From Bacteroidaceae bacterium (lineage in GTDB: Bacteria > Bacteroidota > Bacteroidia > Bacteroidales > Bacteroidaceae): a stretch of DNA of 33,126 bases. Of this stretch, positions 1 to 7,313 are shown one piece after another. The position numbers and the translations under genes were made by a program. The stretch covers positions 1-33,126 of the forward strand of contig JAFSAT010000006.1 of NCBI GenBank assembly GCA_017442185.1. Reading direction: 5' to 3'. A model generated the notes under the pieces. That model was not told the DNA's origin, made no database searches, and was given only the letters and a program-made list of their open reading frames with translations. The number at the start of each line of letters is the position of its first letter. Positions within the stretch are counted from its first letter, which is position 1.

Positions 1-1
1 A

Positions 2-2116
2 GTCAAAGATGATGGTAACGGGAATATAAAAGAATATGGTTTTTATTGGGGACTAACCGATAATACAGAACATAAAGTAAAAATTAGTACTATTGATGAG
101 ACTAAATTCTCATATACACTTAAATCTTTGGAGTCTAAAGCTATATACTATTATAAAGCGTATGCGATAAACGAAAAAGGTGAGAGTACTGGTGAGATTA
201 AAACTTTTACAAGCCTTGATAAAGATGCAATAGAGGGTGTTGCTACAGTAATAACCAATGACGCTACAGACATCACTATCAACAGTGCCACACTTAACGG
301 TGTTATAACAGACAGCGGCGACACAAAGGTCATTCAGCGTGGATTCTATTTTGGAACATCCGAGAGTTCAATGACAAAGAAAACCGTAAATACAACTGAT
401 AGCATTATATCGCTGCATGTTACAGACCTTGCGGATGGTACAACTTATTATTACAAAGCATTTGCGGTTAACAGCAAGGGAGAAAGTTGTGGCAGTACAA
501 ACTCATTTACGACACTCGAGGGCATGATGCCTGTTGTTGTAACTAATGAGGCTACAGATGTCTCATACGAACAAGCAGTTTTAAATGGTACAATAATAAC
601 ACTTGGAGATTATGAAATTTTAGAATGTGGCTTTTATTATGGTACAGATGAAAACTCTATGACCAAAATCGTAGGAAGCAGAAATGATAACATTATTAGT
701 GTAACTACTGATAACTTATCAACAAACACGGTATATTATTATAAAACATATGTCGCAACAAAGAAAGGAGAAGTATACGGCGATATTCTAGCATTTTCCA
801 CCTTGGATGAAAATGTCGTGTTACCATGGGATGGAACCGTTGCGTCCTCTTTTGCAGGAGGTAGTGGAACTTATATTGATCCATATCTTATAAAAACACC
901 AAACCAATTAGCATATATTTCTGTTGCTGGAACTAGCTTCGCTTACTATAAAGTAATGTATAATCTAGATTTAAACAATAAGTCATGGAAACCAATAAAT
1001 AACTTTAATGGGAACTTTGATGGAAATGGAAAGACCATTTCAAATCTATATATTAATGGTTCGCAAGACAACATTGGTTTATTCAGGAGTGGCCATGGCT
1101 CAATAAGCAACCTTACTATTGAAAATATAAACATCAAGAACACCTCAAACAATAATACAGGTGTGTTATTTGGAACTTTTTCTGGAGAAATTGACAATTG
1201 TCATATAAAAATCGGCAATGGTTCTATCGTAGGCAATGAGAATGTTGGTGGTATGATTGGATATGCAGATTTACATGATATAAAAATCACGAACTGCACA
1301 ACTACTTCTAAATCTACGAATGCTAGCATATTAGGTAATACAGCAGTTGGAGGTATTGTTGGTTTGCTTTATGGTTACGAATACGGAAGTGACGAAAAAT
1401 TAGAACCTTTAACAAATTGCAAGGTAAACTTATATATAAAAGGAGAGAATAAGATCGGAGGTTTGATCGGTTGTTTGGATGAAGTAAGATGTTACTCATT
1501 AAGTATTGCCAATTGTTCCTATGATGGTACTATATATGGAGTTAACAATATCGGTGGAATCATTGGTTCTGGATATGAACATGATTATCCAGGTATAAGC
1601 AAACTTTATTTAACTTCTGTAAGGAGTATAACAAGTATTTCCGCAACAGAGGGCTATACAGGTGGTCTTATTGGAAGTTGCAGGAATCTCGATGTTTACA
1701 TTTTATCCAGTTATTCAGACGTTGATTTTATCAAATCATCTAAATTTTGTGGTGGATTAATCGGTCATGTTTTTTGTAGAAATTCTGAATTTCATTCATC
1801 ATATTCGGTTGTACAATTTAATGAAAATGTTGATAAAGGAGTAAGTGGTGGTTTTCTCGGCTATCTTGATGATGGCAAACTTATAATGACGCATTCTTAC
1901 ACTAATTATACATCTTCTGGCGGTAGCAGTCCTCATGGAGACTTAAGAGTAAAGGACTCTTATCAAAATTGCAGCAACAATGAAATCATAACATATATGC
2001 AGAATTCTTATTCAGAATATCTATCCAATTGGAACTTTAATAACACATATACTTGGAACGGTACTATAGATGGAGTTTCAAAGAGTGTTGTATGTCCACG
2101 ATTAAGCTGGGAATAA
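2..2116 (+). CDS. FN3-repeat / GLUG-repeat surface protein, 5' end outside window
   Basis: The reading frame is open to the left edge, so the protein starts upstream; the TTG at 128 is not a convincing start. About 704 residues are visible. The first part holds at least three fibronectin-III-like repeats, each with a GFYFGT/GFYYGT strand, a TTYYYKA(F/Y) strand and a closing FTTL. Then comes GTYIDPYLIKTPNQL, a WKPI...F.G.FDGNGKTI.NL block, and repeated GGxIG/GGLIG motifs, which are typical of GLUG-type repeats in Bacteroidales surface proteins and adhesins. The visible C-terminus ends PRLSWE with no clear sorting tail. The DNA is AT-rich compared with the tilS-to-tsaB region. Binding or adhesion at the cell surface is an inference from domain type. 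Anchoring cannot be judged because the N-terminus is missing. Confidence 0.8.
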   Translation, partial: VKDDGNGNIKEYGFYWGLTDNTEHKVKISTIDETKFSYTLKSLESKAIYYYKAYAINEKGESTGEIKTFTSLDKDAIEGVATVITNDATDITINSATLNGVITDSGDTKVIQRGFYFGTSESSMTKKTVNTTDSIISLHVTDLADGTTYYYKAFAVNSKGESCGSTNSFTTLEGMMPVVVTNEATDVSYEQAVLNGTIITLGDYEILECGFYYGTDENSMTKIVGSRNDNIISVTTDNLSTNTVYYYKTYVATKKGEVYGDILAFSTLDENVVLPWDGTVASSFAGGSGTYIDPYLIKTPNQLAYISVAGTSFAYYKVMYNLDLNNKSWKPINNFNGNFDGNGKTISNLYINGSQDNIGLFRSGHGSISNLTIENINIKNTSNNNTGVLFGTFSGEIDNCHIKIGNGSIVGNENVGGMIGYADLHDIKITNCTTTSKSTNASILGNTAVGGIVGLLYGYEYGSDEKLEPLTNCKVNLYIKGENKIGGLIGCLDEVRCYSLSIANCSYDGTIYGVNNIGGIIGSGYEHDYPGISKLYLTSVRSITSISATEGYTGGLIGSCRNLDVYILSSYSDVDFIKSSKFCGGLIGHVFCRNSEFHSSYSVVQFNENVDKGVSGGFLGYLDDGKLIMTHSYTNYTSSGGSSPHGDLRVKDSYQNCSNNEIITYMQNSYSEYLSNWNFNNTYTWNGTIDGVSKSVVCPRLSWE

Positions 2117-2140
2117 ATTATTAACTTAAAATTCAATATT

Positions 2141-2377
2141 ATGTGCATATTAACAGAAGATTATTTGAAAAGTAAAGGATTTAAAAAAGAAAGAAATTCT
2201 TTTTGTTTGCCAATTGAAGATATTACTTTTAAGGTTATAAAAAATGGAGATTTATTTTTACCCTCTTTAATATTAAGAAACGAAAATGCTATTCCGTTCC
2301 GTTACATAAGAGATATAAAAGATTTAGAAGATTTAATAGAAGCTATTAAGAAGATTTTCCCATTCATAGCATATTAA
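2141..2377 (+). CDS. Small hypothetical protein, 78 aa
   Basis: I do not recognise this gene. It begins 24 bases after the FN3/GLUG gene on the same strand and ends just before a strong hairpin, so it could be the last gene of that transcript. The product is lysine- and isoleucine-rich. It has a short beta-like stretch around ITFKVIKNGDLFLPSLIL and a charged helix near the C-terminus (IKDLEDLIEAIKKIF). There is no signal peptide or clear membrane segment. The AT-rich composition matches the upstream gene, which supports a shared origin. It may be an accessory or immunity-like orphan, but nothing in the sequence proves a role. Confidence 0.55.
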   Translation: MCILTEDYLKSKGFKKERNSFCLPIEDITFKVIKNGDLFLPSLILRNENAIPFRYIRDIKDLEDLIEAIKKIFPFIAY

Positions 2378-2382
2378 TTTTG

Positions 2383-2408
2383 AGAGAGAACTTTTAACGG
2401 TTCTCTCT
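2383..2408. terminator. Hairpin between convergent transcripts
   Basis: A perfect 9-bp inverted repeat, AGAGAGAAC at 2383-2391 and GTTCTCTCT at 2400-2408, has an 8-nt loop. It lies between the stop of the 78-aa gene and the stop of tilS on the opposite strand. No long T-run follows, so termination is inferred from position and stem quality. Confidence 0.6.
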
Positions 2409-2465
2409 GTTAGTATTTCTTGGAGGTTTCTCAAGAAACTGTTTAAAGTAATTCAAATATTATGT

Positions 2466-3788
2466 TTATGGTTCCTCTATCCTGTGCCATGTGAGGCGCA
2501 GGATTTTTTTTGTCTCTTTTGTGCAGCAGCATGATGCGGCGGGACGTTCATCTACAAGCCACACAATGCTACCCGTAGCATCTGTTATCACCAATTGTCT
2601 CTCTTTCTCTATTATGGTGCGTTTGCGGTCGGTGAGATAATCGCTAACAGATTTTGTTCCGCGCATCCCAAATGGTGCAAAGCGGTCGCCCTTGCATGTG
2701 CGACGCAGTGTGAGCGGAAGATGCAGGTTATCGGCATCAAGGCAGGCGATGTTGCGTGAGCGTGGAATCTCTCCGTCGAAGTTAACACACTCTACCAGCA
2801 AATTACCGTTTGCAGTCTCCACTATTCCCGATAGAGGAAGCTCTATGGATTCGTGCACTATACGCTCTCTCTTCTCTATTATGAGCGCCTCTCTGTCCTT
2901 CACCACTATGTACTCTTCACTTGTGAAACGTCGTCCGCTATCACCATCTGCAGAGGCGAAAATATCTCTTGTTTGAGCACTGTTGAAGCCGAGTGGCGAT
3001 AAAATCTCGTGGAGAATAGTTCTTGGTGCTTTCTCTCGCATCAGCGCCTTTATGATAATGCTGTTGCCTTTTTTTACACGTGCAACAGCCTCTGTAACTG
3101 CATTGTTGTAAATCTCTTCTGCTTCGGCGATGCGCTCTGCTGTGGCAGCAATGCTCTCTATTGCCGAGGGGTTTATCTCTTGCATCAGTGGCAGCAGTTG
3201 CAGCCGTATTTTGTTGCGCGTAAAGTCGGTTTTAAGATTGGTGCTGTCTGTGACAAAGTTTTGATGCTCATTTTTTAAGAAGTGCAGAATGTCGTCTCGT
3301 CCTACATCGAGCAGCGGTCGCACAATATATCCGTTTTTCGGGCGTATGCCGTGCAGACCTTTAATCCCTGTGCCGCGTATCAAGTTGAGCAACACAGTCT
3401 CGGCGCTGTCGTTTCTATGATGGGCTACGGCTATGGCGCAGGCATGTTGCTTGCGGCGCTCCTCTTCAAAGGCAGCGTAGCGTTGCTCCCTTGCTGCCAT
3501 CTCTATCGAGATATTGTGTGCATCGGCATATTTGGCTGTGTCGAAATTTACTATGGTGAGTGTTATATCCAGCTTTTCGCACAGTTCACGTACAAACTGT
3601 TCATCGCGTGTACTCTCCTCGTTGCGCAGGTGAAAATTGCAATGTAATGCGCAACATTTATACCCCAGACGTTGCAGCACAAGCAGTAGTGCCACAGAGT
3701 CGGCACCTCCGCTGAGTGCAACCAGAACTGTGGCTTTTTGTGGCAGCAGTTTATGTCTCTCTATGAATTTTGCAATTTTCTTTATCAT
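2466..3788 (-). CDS. tilS: tRNA(Ile)-lysidine synthase TilS
   Basis: TilS is a cytosolic ATP-dependent enzyme that attaches lysine to C34 of the CAU-anticodon tRNA-Ile, changing both its identity and its codon reading. The PP-loop signature SGGADS is at residues 26-31, followed by an ALHCNFHLRNEES segment and AVAHHRNDSAETVLLNLIRGTG, both typical of TilS. The C-terminal region (PLTLRRTCKGDRFAPFGM, then VSDYLTDRK) matches the TilS C-terminal domain. At 440 aa it is the usual length for a full-length TilS. It is divergent from the tRNA-Cys gene. A possible -7 box, TATCTTCG, reads leftward at 3814-3807 without a good -33 element. Confidence 0.95.
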   Translation of the reverse strand: MIKKIAKFIERHKLLPQKATVLVALSGGADSVALLLVLQRLGYKCCALHCNFHLRNEESTRDEQFVRELCEKLDITLTIVNFDTAKYADAHNISIEMAAREQRYAAFEEERRKQHACAIAVAHHRNDSAETVLLNLIRGTGIKGLHGIRPKNGYIVRPLLDVGRDDILHFLKNEHQNFVTDSTNLKTDFTRNKIRLQLLPLMQEINPSAIESIAATAERIAEAEEIYNNAVTEAVARVKKGNSIIIKALMREKAPRTILHEILSPLGFNSAQTRDIFASADGDSGRRFTSEEYIVVKDREALIIEKRERIVHESIELPLSGIVETANGNLLVECVNFDGEIPRSRNIACLDADNLHLPLTLRRTCKGDRFAPFGMRGTKSVSDYLTDRKRTIIEKERQLVITDATGSIVWLVDERPAASCCCTKETKKILRLTWHRIEEP

Positions 3789-3865
3789 CGCAGCTCTTTA
3801 TGGTTGCGAAGATAGGGGATAAACTTGTAAATCCGCTCTTTTTGCAGAAAAAAATGGTATCTTTT

Positions 3866-3896
3866 TTTGTTCTTAGAAAAAATGTTGCTATCTTTG
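3866..3896 (+). promoter_or_regulatory. Bacteroidetes-type promoter of tRNA-Cys
   Basis: TTTG at 3866-3869 and TATCTTTG at 3889-3896 are separated by exactly 19 nt, matching the Bacteroidetes sigma-ABfr consensus (TTTG, 19 nt, TAnnTTTG). Transcription would begin near 3903, about 27 nt before the mature tRNA 5' end. Confidence 0.8.
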
Positions 3897-3929
3897 CAGA
3901 CGCAAAGGCATTAGTGTGTCGATGTAACC

Positions 3930-4001
3930 GGTACCTTGGATGAGTGGCTTAGTCAGCGGTCTGCAAAACCGTCCACAGCAGTTCGAATCTGCTAGGTACC
4001 T
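3930..4001 (+). tRNA. tRNA-Cys (anticodon GCA)
   Basis: The acceptor arms GGTACCT (3930-3936) and AGGTACC (3994-4000) pair over 7 bp. The discriminator is T at 4001, as expected for tRNA-Cys. The anticodon loop CTGCAAA sits on a 5-bp stem and puts GCA at positions 34-36. The T arm is AGCAG-TTCGAAT-CTGCT. CCA is not encoded. No integrase or repeated 3' end was seen nearby. Confidence 0.97.
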
Positions 4002-4006
4002 CAAGG

Positions 4007-4031
4007 GTCTCCTGACAAGGAGGCTCTTTTT
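4007..4031 (+). terminator. Intrinsic terminator after tRNA-Cys
   Basis: GTCTCCT (4007-4013) pairs with AGGAGGC (4018-4024) over 7 bp, with one G-T pair and a GACA loop, followed by TCTTTTT. It lies directly downstream of the tRNA and ahead of the GTG start at 4062. Confidence 0.75.
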
Positions 4032-4061
4032 GTTTTACTCTCTTTTACAGTTAGTTTTATT

Positions 4062-4526
4062 GTGGCAGATAATTTTTTGGAAAAACGGCAGGAGGCTTAC
4101 AAAATACAAATCTCGGGAAGGGTGCAGCGTAAGCCCGGTGCAGATATACAACAGCTGTTGTTAAAATGTGCAGCTAATGTGCAATATAATGGCTCTTATG
4201 TTGTACGTGATGACCAACTTAAAGGATTGGTTGCTGCGGCTGCTCTTGTCGGAGATTCCGATTCTTTCTCTTTTTCTGTATCAGTTGGTGATGAGGCTGA
4301 AAACTTTTTGAATGACTTGTCGTGCGAAATGCCGGCAGCGGCCTGTGTGACTATACAGAGTAATGAGGGCGATGCTCCTACTGTTTTTGTGAGGTTGGGT
4401 ATGGTGCTGCAAGCTATGATGCTTAGGGCGGCCGAAATGGGCTTGCATGCTCATATTGTGGAGTGTGGAGTGTGTGACGGCAGAGCATCGGCTGTGCTTG
4501 CAGTGGGGCGGCCCGATTGCAAATAA
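4062..4526 (+). CDS. Short nitroreductase-like protein
   Basis: A 154-aa cytosolic protein starting at a GTG codon. It begins MADNFLEKRQEAY. Near the end it has the helix FVRLGMVLQAMMLRAAEMGLHAHIVE, which resembles the dimer helix of nitroreductase-family flavoproteins (pattern D-LGI--Q-ILL-A-E-GLG). The usual N-terminal FMN-binding RRS-type motif is not evident, and the protein is shorter than typical nitroreductases (about 170-220 aa), so it may be a divergent or degenerate member. Substrate and activity cannot be inferred. It follows the tRNA-Cys terminator and is convergent with the alkaline phosphatase gene. The family call is tentative; an unrelated conserved protein is possible. Confidence 0.55.
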   Translation: MADNFLEKRQEAYKIQISGRVQRKPGADIQQLLLKCAANVQYNGSYVVRDDQLKGLVAAAALVGDSDSFSFSVSVGDEAENFLNDLSCEMPAAACVTIQSNEGDAPTVFVRLGMVLQAMMLRAAEMGLHAHIVECGVCDGRASAVLAVGRPDCK

Positions 4527-4536
4527 TATTATAGTA

Positions 4537-4580
4537 TACGCATCGGTCGATTGCATTATCTTGCAATTGACCGATGCGTA
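4537..4580. terminator. 19-bp hairpin between convergent genes
   Basis: TACGCATCGGTC and its continuation to 4555 pair with 4562-4580 (ending GACCGATGCGTA). The stem is 19 bp with one G-T pair and a 6-nt loop. It lies between the plus-strand nitroreductase-like gene and the minus-strand phosphatase gene, so it probably terminates both transcripts, although neither side has a long T-run. Confidence 0.7.
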
Positions 4581-4611
4581 GTATCTCATAGGTATAGGTT
4601 CAAAGAGTTTT

Positions 4612-5979
4612 TTAATACTTTGCTGCCTTTTTTATTATTTTGGGAACGTCTGTATTGTCTATTACTCCGTGAAATTCCTTTGCTCCTGCACCTATTGCAA
4701 AGAGTGGAACGTATGAGCCTGAGTGGTTGCCGCTTGCCCACGATATAAGTGCATTATGTGAGACTATCTGTTTGGCTGCATCGGCTATGGAGGATAGTTT
4801 CGAGTCTCGTCGGCTTTTATCGGTGGTGCTGTATGCTTGCTCGTATAGTGCACGCAGACGATGCGTCTCCTCTTTGCTCACCGGACACTCTTTCCATAGT
4901 CCGAAATTCTCTTGCAACATTGTTTTTACATCCTCCCATGATAGCTCTTTTGAATGGCTTGCAGATTTCAGCATGGTTGCCATTTTGTCTGCACTCACTT
5001 TCTGGCCGCTGAGGGCTTTAAGATTAAGAGCATACGCACCGCTGTAACCCAATACTATACCTCCTGTTTCGTGGTCCGCAGTCACTATTATAAGTGTTTC
5101 GTCTTTATGCTTTTTGTAAAATTCGTATGCAACCTCTATTGCAGCATTGAAATCCTTTACCTCGTGCATCATGGTTGCTGCATCATCGGAATGTGATGCG
5201 TAGTCAATCTTTCCGCCCTCTATCATAAAGAAGAAACCTTTTTTGCTCTTTTGTGATAGGAAATCTATGCCGGCTTCTGTTATTTGGGCAAGAGTGAGGT
5301 CGTCGCTCTCTCTGTCGATGCTGTAAGGCAGTTCCGTTGCAACCTCCTTTTGATAGAGCATCATTTTGTCCGCAGTTTTTTTCAGGGTCTTATATTCATT
5401 GTAGCCGCGCACTATTGTGTAGCCTTGCTCTTGGGCCTTTGTGTAAAGTTCGCTGCGCTCCTCGTTGTTGCAAATGGGGTCGCCTCCTGCATAGAAGCAG
5501 TATCCGGCTGTAAGCATCTCCTGTGCTATCTGTGGGTAGTTGTTGCGGCTCTTTTGATGTGCATAAAAAGCACCGGGGGTTGCATGGTTAATAGGCACGG
5601 TTGTTGATATTCCCACTGCATACCCTGCTTCTTGCGCAGCATGGGCTATGCTGTATACAGGTGTCCCGTCGGGGGTGGTGCCTAAATAGCCGTTATTGGT
5701 TTTGTTTCCTGTTGCAAGCGCTGTTCCCGATGCGGCAGAGTCTGTGACACCGTTGCTTGCCGAGAAGGTGGTGACAAATGCTGTGTGTGGAAACTGTGTG
5801 AAGCGGAGAGGTTGCGGACGTCCTATCACTCCATTTATCTCACCTATATATAATTCTGTTCCAAGGACGTGCGAAGGCCCCATTCCATCGCCAATGAAAT
5901 AAAATACATACTTGGGGTTCTTTGCAAATGTTGTTGCGGCAATAAGCAACAGCAGCATCAGTGATAGTTTCTTTTTCAT
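4612..5979 (-). CDS. Secreted alkaline phosphatase (PhoA-type)
   Basis: A metal-dependent phosphomonoesterase, exported and probably periplasmic. I chose the ATG at 5979 (455 aa) over an upstream ATG at 6027: it gives a clean signal peptide (MKKKLSLMLLLLIAATTFA), lies 31 bases after the serpin stop and avoids overlapping that gene. The metal-site motif GDGMG (D31), the nucleophile in TDSAASGTALATG (S81), EGGKIDYASH with a following DD, TADHETGG, and a late GNHSG histidine are all present. These are the family's metal and phosphate ligands. It is the last gene of the long minus-strand cluster, directly after the serpin and just before the 19-bp hairpin. A role in phosphate scavenging is inferred, and no Pho-box was identified. 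Confidence 0.92.
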   Translation of the reverse strand: MKKKLSLMLLLLIAATTFAKNPKYVFYFIGDGMGPSHVLGTELYIGEINGVIGRPQPLRFTQFPHTAFVTTFSASNGVTDSAASGTALATGNKTNNGYLGTTPDGTPVYSIAHAAQEAGYAVGISTTVPINHATPGAFYAHQKSRNNYPQIAQEMLTAGYCFYAGGDPICNNEERSELYTKAQEQGYTIVRGYNEYKTLKKTADKMMLYQKEVATELPYSIDRESDDLTLAQITEAGIDFLSQKSKKGFFFMIEGGKIDYASHSDDAATMMHEVKDFNAAIEVAYEFYKKHKDETLIIVTADHETGGIVLGYSGAYALNLKALSGQKVSADKMATMLKSASHSKELSWEDVKTMLQENFGLWKECPVSKEETHRLRALYEQAYSTTDKSRRDSKLSSIADAAKQIVSHNALISWASGNHSGSYVPLFAIGAGAKEFHGVIDNTDVPKIIKKAAKY

Positions 5980-6010
5980 TGTTGTGCTATTTTTAGTGTC
6001 AATATATGTT

Positions 6011-7294
6011 TTATTCTTGCGGTGCACCTGCTTTACCTATGAATAGGATGTTGCTCTGCGATGCTTCTGTATATGTTATCATGTAGATGAAAGGACGGTC
6101 GAGTACAACGCTCTCTTTTCGCATGGCAGGTCTTGCAGACATCAGCTCCATCACTGCTGCTGTAACTGCGGCTGCTTCGGCGCCATTTTCATTCACTTTG
6201 ACATAGCATTTTTGTACGACATCGTTTATTAACAGTGGAGCTGCGGAGATTAAACTGAAATCGGCCTTTTTGTCGAATGCGTCTGTCATGCCCAAGGCTT
6301 TGAGTGCATCCTTCAGGCTTGTGTCATACTCTACCTTAAATCTTGGAAGAGCCAATGACACATTTACACCTCTTTCCATTCTTTTGCGCCACTCGGTGTA
6401 GTGTTGTCCCATGAGTGTGGTTGCCTCTGACAGGCTTAACCCTTTTGCCGGAAGTGCAAAAAGCATCTCAAAGCGTCCGTCGCCGAAGGGCTTAGAAACA
6501 ATTTGTATACTGTCGTTGCCAAAATATCCTGTGCGGAATGTTTGGTTCATCATTTGTACCTTCAGGGTACTACCGTCTGCTGTTGTAAAGTCTGATTCGG
6601 TGGTTGCGTCTTTTATAAATGGTTTGCTCCACAATCCTTTGAAGTATAGGGCGTTGAGCAGAAGCATCATGGTTTGCTCATCAAGTTTGTCTAATATTGA
6701 TGTTATTTTCCCGTTGGTGTTGTCGGAGCACCATGAATTTATGCTGTCGAGTGTGGCTGCGTCGAATGGTAGATTTTTTACCTGTGCATCATAATAAGTT
6801 ACGTTTGCCTTTATGAATGTGGGCTTAACTGTTAACGGCTTGTTTATCCATATTGAGTTTGCAATGGATAGTTTTGTCTCCTCGCTATTTGAGATAAGTG
6901 CAGAAATCAAAGCTCTTTGTCTCTTGTTGAGTGAGTCGGGTGTGCAGTTTGTGATGCCAAGTATTTCCATCATCTGCTTCAGCGTGTTGCCGGAAGCGCC
7001 ATTGGCTGTCATGGAGAGCGCCCATGAGGCACTTGCAGGCGAGATGCAGAGATTCTCTTTTGGCTCGTTCTTGCATACTATGTCGAACAGTTTTAATGCA
7101 AAGCCATTGTCGTCGGCAGTGAATGTGCTGTAATCCACCGGTTGATGCTTTATTTGTGTGGCTGCACTCTTTTCCATTTTTTCGTACTTGCTGTTATTTG
7201 TATCACTGCTTTTACCGTCATTTGTTGTGCGTTGGGTGTTGCACGAAACGATGGTTGCAAACAGCAAAGGCAATATGTATTTCAAATTGAACAT
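6011..7294 (-). CDS. Serpin-family protease inhibitor, lipoprotein
   Basis: A serpin-fold protein (427 aa) with a lipoprotein signal: hydrophobic stretch, then ATIVSC with Cys18. Classic serpin segments include NLCISPASASWALSMTANGASGNT near residue 80, a NALYFKGLW strand and a C-terminal DRPFIYMITY strand. The hinge reads VNENGAEAAAVTAAV. Its small residues at P12-P10 are what inhibitory serpins need for loop insertion. Counting from E369 as P17 puts P1-P1' at M385-S386. No acidic cluster follows the lipidated Cys, so surface export is not indicated. It lies between rseP and the phosphatase gene with short gaps, so it probably shares their transcript. The target protease is unknown; host or competitor proteases are possible. 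Confidence 0.92.
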   Translation of the reverse strand: MFNLKYILPLLFATIVSCNTQRTTNDGKSSDTNNSKYEKMEKSAATQIKHQPVDYSTFTADDNGFALKLFDIVCKNEPKENLCISPASASWALSMTANGASGNTLKQMMEILGITNCTPDSLNKRQRALISALISNSEETKLSIANSIWINKPLTVKPTFIKANVTYYDAQVKNLPFDAATLDSINSWCSDNTNGKITSILDKLDEQTMMLLLNALYFKGLWSKPFIKDATTESDFTTADGSTLKVQMMNQTFRTGYFGNDSIQIVSKPFGDGRFEMLFALPAKGLSLSEATTLMGQHYTEWRKRMERGVNVSLALPRFKVEYDTSLKDALKALGMTDAFDKKADFSLISAAPLLINDVVQKCYVKVNENGAEAAAVTAAVMELMSARPAMRKESVVLDRPFIYMITYTEASQSNILFIGKAGAPQE

Positions 7295-7313
7295 GTTCGA
7301 TTATCTCTTTACG

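Noticed and set aside
2433-2447. A further copy of the MITE-like repeat end (AAGAAACTGTTTAAA)
   Set aside because: Only a short stretch matches and the bases after it diverge; chance similarity in AT-rich DNA is likely.
3282-3647. Plus-strand ORF inside tilS
   Set aside because: It is the antisense shadow of a well-supported tilS reading frame and has no recognisable motif; the same applies to the other long ORFs opposite the minus-strand genes.
3930-4001. tRNA-Cys as an integration site of a genomic island
   Set aside because: No integrase gene and no second copy of the tRNA 3' end were found.
5980-6027. Upstream ATG for the alkaline phosphatase (adds 16 residues)
   Set aside because: It overlaps the serpin gene end and buries the signal peptide; the ATG at 5979 gives a standard one.
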